From: Azoarcus sp. TTM-91
Lineage (GTDB): Bacteria; Pseudomonadota; Gammaproteobacteria; Burkholderiales; Rhodocyclaceae
Reading direction: 5' to 3'
NCBI RefSeq assembly: GCF_012911025.1
Contig: NZ_WUEI01000011.1
Coordinates: 16,936-80,935, forward strand
Length of the DNA stretch: 64,000 bases
This document shows positions 62,545 to 64,000 of this stretch, piece after piece. Positions within the stretch are counted from its first letter, which is position 1, and every line of letters starts with the position of its first letter. The position numbers and the translations under genes were made by a program. The notes below the pieces were generated by a model. The model was not told the DNA's origin, ran no database searches, and saw only the letters and a list, made by a program, of their open reading frames with translations.

Positions 62545-63987
62545 TCAGGCCGCCGGTGGCAGATTCGTGTCCAGCCAGCGGTACAACTCGCTGTCCGCCG
62601 GCCAGTTGCGCAGCAGGCGCTGGCGGTCGCGGCGCCAGGCGCGGGCATAGGTCGCTGGCTTGCGGTGCTGGCGCATGGCGTCCAGATCGATGAGCTGGAT
62701 GTCGCGGCCGTCCCACAGCAGGTTGGTGGCCTTGAGGTCGCCGTGGCTGATGCGCTCCCGGTGCAGGGTGGCGAACAGGGTGCGCAGCGCGGTGGCCTCG
62801 GCGGCCGGCGGGGCGGAGGTGGGCCGCAGGTGGCTCAGCAGGTCCACCCCGGCGCAGAACTCGTTGACCAGCCAGGCGCGGCCGCGCAAGGGGCCATGCC
62901 GTTCCTCGACCAGCGCCAGCGGCGCCGGCGTCGGAATGCCGAACAGGCGCAGGCGGTGGCCTTCGCGCCAGGAGTGCCAGCCGCGGCTGGGCCGCCACAG
63001 CCGGGAGAGGGCGTGACGCAGGCTCTTCAGGTTGTAGCGCTTCACCACCACCGGCCGGCCGTCGATGTTCACCTGGGCCACGGTGCAGGTGTTGCCGCGC
63101 TTGAGCAGGCGGCCGCCTTCCATGCGCCGGTCCGGATCGGCGAGCAGGGGTTCCAGTTGCTCGGCGGCGGCGCGCCACACCGCGGTGAAGCGGCGGAAGC
63201 GCTTCTCCACCTTGAACAGCGAGCAATCGCGGCCCGCCTTGGAGAGGTAGTCGCGCAGGCGCCAGGCGCGCTCGGCGACCAGCGCGCTGGCAAGCGCCTG
63301 CTCGCCGGGCGCGGCGGCGTTGCTGGCGCGGTAGGCGGCCAGCAGCGGCGCCAGGTCTTCATCCCAGGTGCGCGGCAGCTGGGCGATCAGCATGGCGAGG
63401 TCGCGCGCGGCGGTGCTCTCCTCCAATGGGCTGGCGTGGCGGCGCACTGCATCGCCGTCTATCAGGTGGAGCTGGCCTTCATGGCGCAGGAAGTTGCCGA
63501 AGTGCAGGTCGTCGTGGCTGAGGCCGGCGGCGTGCACCCGGCCGAGCAGGGCGAAGGCGGGCGTCAGCAGGGCCAGCGCTTTCGCTGCGCCGGGCGTGCC
63601 GTCGGCCAGGGCGCGCCAGGCGTCCAGCAGGGTGTCGGCGCCGTCGAGGAATTCGATGAACAGGGCGTGGCCGCCGCCCGGCAGGGCAAGCGCGCCCAGG
63701 GCCGGCGGCGTGGGAATGCCGGCGGCGGCGAGGGCGGCGATGCCCTCGTGCTCTCGCTGCGAATGGCGGGCGCTGCCGGCATCCACGAAAACCTTGGCCA
63801 GCACCCGGCGGCCGTCCAGTTCACCGCCGGCGATGCGGGCTTCTCCGACGATCCGCTTGCCCGGCAGCACCCGCAGCAGACGCTGCATCCACAGTTCGCT
63901 CGCCTGCGGGCCGGAGGCCGGGGCCAGGGCAAGACGGAAGGGGGCTGGCGGCTGGCGGCCGGCGGCGCGCAGGGTGGCGGCATCCAC
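62545..63987 (-). CDS. Tandem double-domain LPS-kinase-like protein (5' end outside window)
   Basis: At least 480 residues holding two kinase-fold domains. Domain 1 (about 30-230) has VLAKVF (Lys65), SHDDLHFGNFL (His158, Asp160, Asn165) and LIDGDAVRR. Domain 2 (about 285-470) has VVVKRY (Lys316), SHGDLKATNLL (His415, Asp417, Asn422) and LIDLDAMRQ. Both retain the ATP Lys, catalytic Asp and metal-binding Asp. It resembles InaA/Kdo-kinase-like LPS kinases. The GTG at 63987 is near the window edge and the frame stays open to it, so the true start may be outside. Convergent with msbA. Candidate LPS-core phosphorylation enzyme. Confidence 0.8.
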   Translation of the reverse strand: MDAATLRAAGRQPPAPFRLALAPASGPQASELWMQRLLRVLPGKRIVGEARIAGGELDGRRVLAKVFVDAGSARHSQREHEGIAALAAAGIPTPPALGALALPGGGHALFIEFLDGADTLLDAWRALADGTPGAAKALALLTPAFALLGRVHAAGLSHDDLHFGNFLRHEGQLHLIDGDAVRRHASPLEESTAARDLAMLIAQLPRTWDEDLAPLLAAYRASNAAAPGEQALASALVAERAWRLRDYLSKAGRDCSLFKVEKRFRRFTAVWRAAAEQLEPLLADPDRRMEGGRLLKRGNTCTVAQVNIDGRPVVVKRYNLKSLRHALSRLWRPSRGWHSWREGHRLRLFGIPTPAPLALVEERHGPLRGRAWLVNEFCAGVDLLSHLRPTSAPPAAEATALRTLFATLHRERISHGDLKATNLLWDGRDIQLIDLDAMRQHRKPATYARAWRRDRQRLLRNWPADSELYRWLDTNLPPAA

Positions 63988-64000
63988 CAGGGGGGGGAGT

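Overview
The window is high-GC chromosomal DNA from a Gram-negative bacterium. Gene content and order point to a betaproteobacterium, most likely Rhodocyclales (Azoarcus/Thauera/Aromatoleum-like): dapF-DUF484-xerC, an S-adenosylhomocysteine (SAH) riboswitch before ahcY, maf-rng, nadD-rsfS-rlmH-def, the DUF2782/thrB/polA neighbourhood, and many lipopolysaccharide genes. This assignment rests on recognised families and synteny only. I see no tRNA, rRNA, CRISPR array, insertion sequence or prophage.

Region 1 (0-11 kb): an MFS exporter divergent from a LysR regulator, then a minus-strand methyl-cycle operon ahcY-tlyA-metF behind an SAH riboswitch, a large secreted propeller-like protein, a LuxR-type regulator, and metK. 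The metK leader is about 160 nt, looks strongly structured and ends in an intrinsic terminator directly before the ribosome binding site. I cannot match it to a named riboswitch class, and it is the best candidate here for an undescribed element.

Region 2 (11-32 kb): ordinary housekeeping genes. There are two LpxL/HtrB-type acyltransferases, dapF-DUF484-xerC, a winged-helix protein, rlmI, ruvAB, a degenerate UbiA-like membrane protein, rng, maf, def, rlmH, rsfS, nadD, two paralogous membrane proteins, thrB, a DNA glycosylase, a DUF2782 protein, a LOG-type hydrolase and polA.

Region 3 (32.3-50.8 kb): a polysaccharide (O-antigen type) cluster, visibly poorer in G+C and richer in rare codons than its surroundings. 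It encodes ABC export (Wzm/Wzt with a C-terminal carbohydrate-binding domain), a heparinase II/III-like protein without a signal peptide, an AsnB-type amidotransferase, two methyltransferases, GDP-L-fucose synthesis (gmd, fcl), several glycosyltransferases including a two-domain fusion, and a WbpV/WreQ-like reductase that appears to start at AUU. Different codon use begins inside the 3' end of polA, suggesting the boundary of the exchanged block lies there.

Region 4 (50.9-64 kb): high-GC genes for LPS core or outer-sugar synthesis. They are a GT25 transferase, a NodU/CmcH-like carbamoyltransferase, four further sugar transferases or related proteins, an O-antigen ligase (WaaL type), a GT8-like protein, a kinase-fold protein lacking the usual catalytic Asp, MsbA, and a protein with two kinase domains in tandem that runs off the right edge. 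Together, regions 3 and 4 would make an O-polysaccharide, export it by the ABC route, ligate it to lipid A-core flipped by MsbA, and decorate the core.
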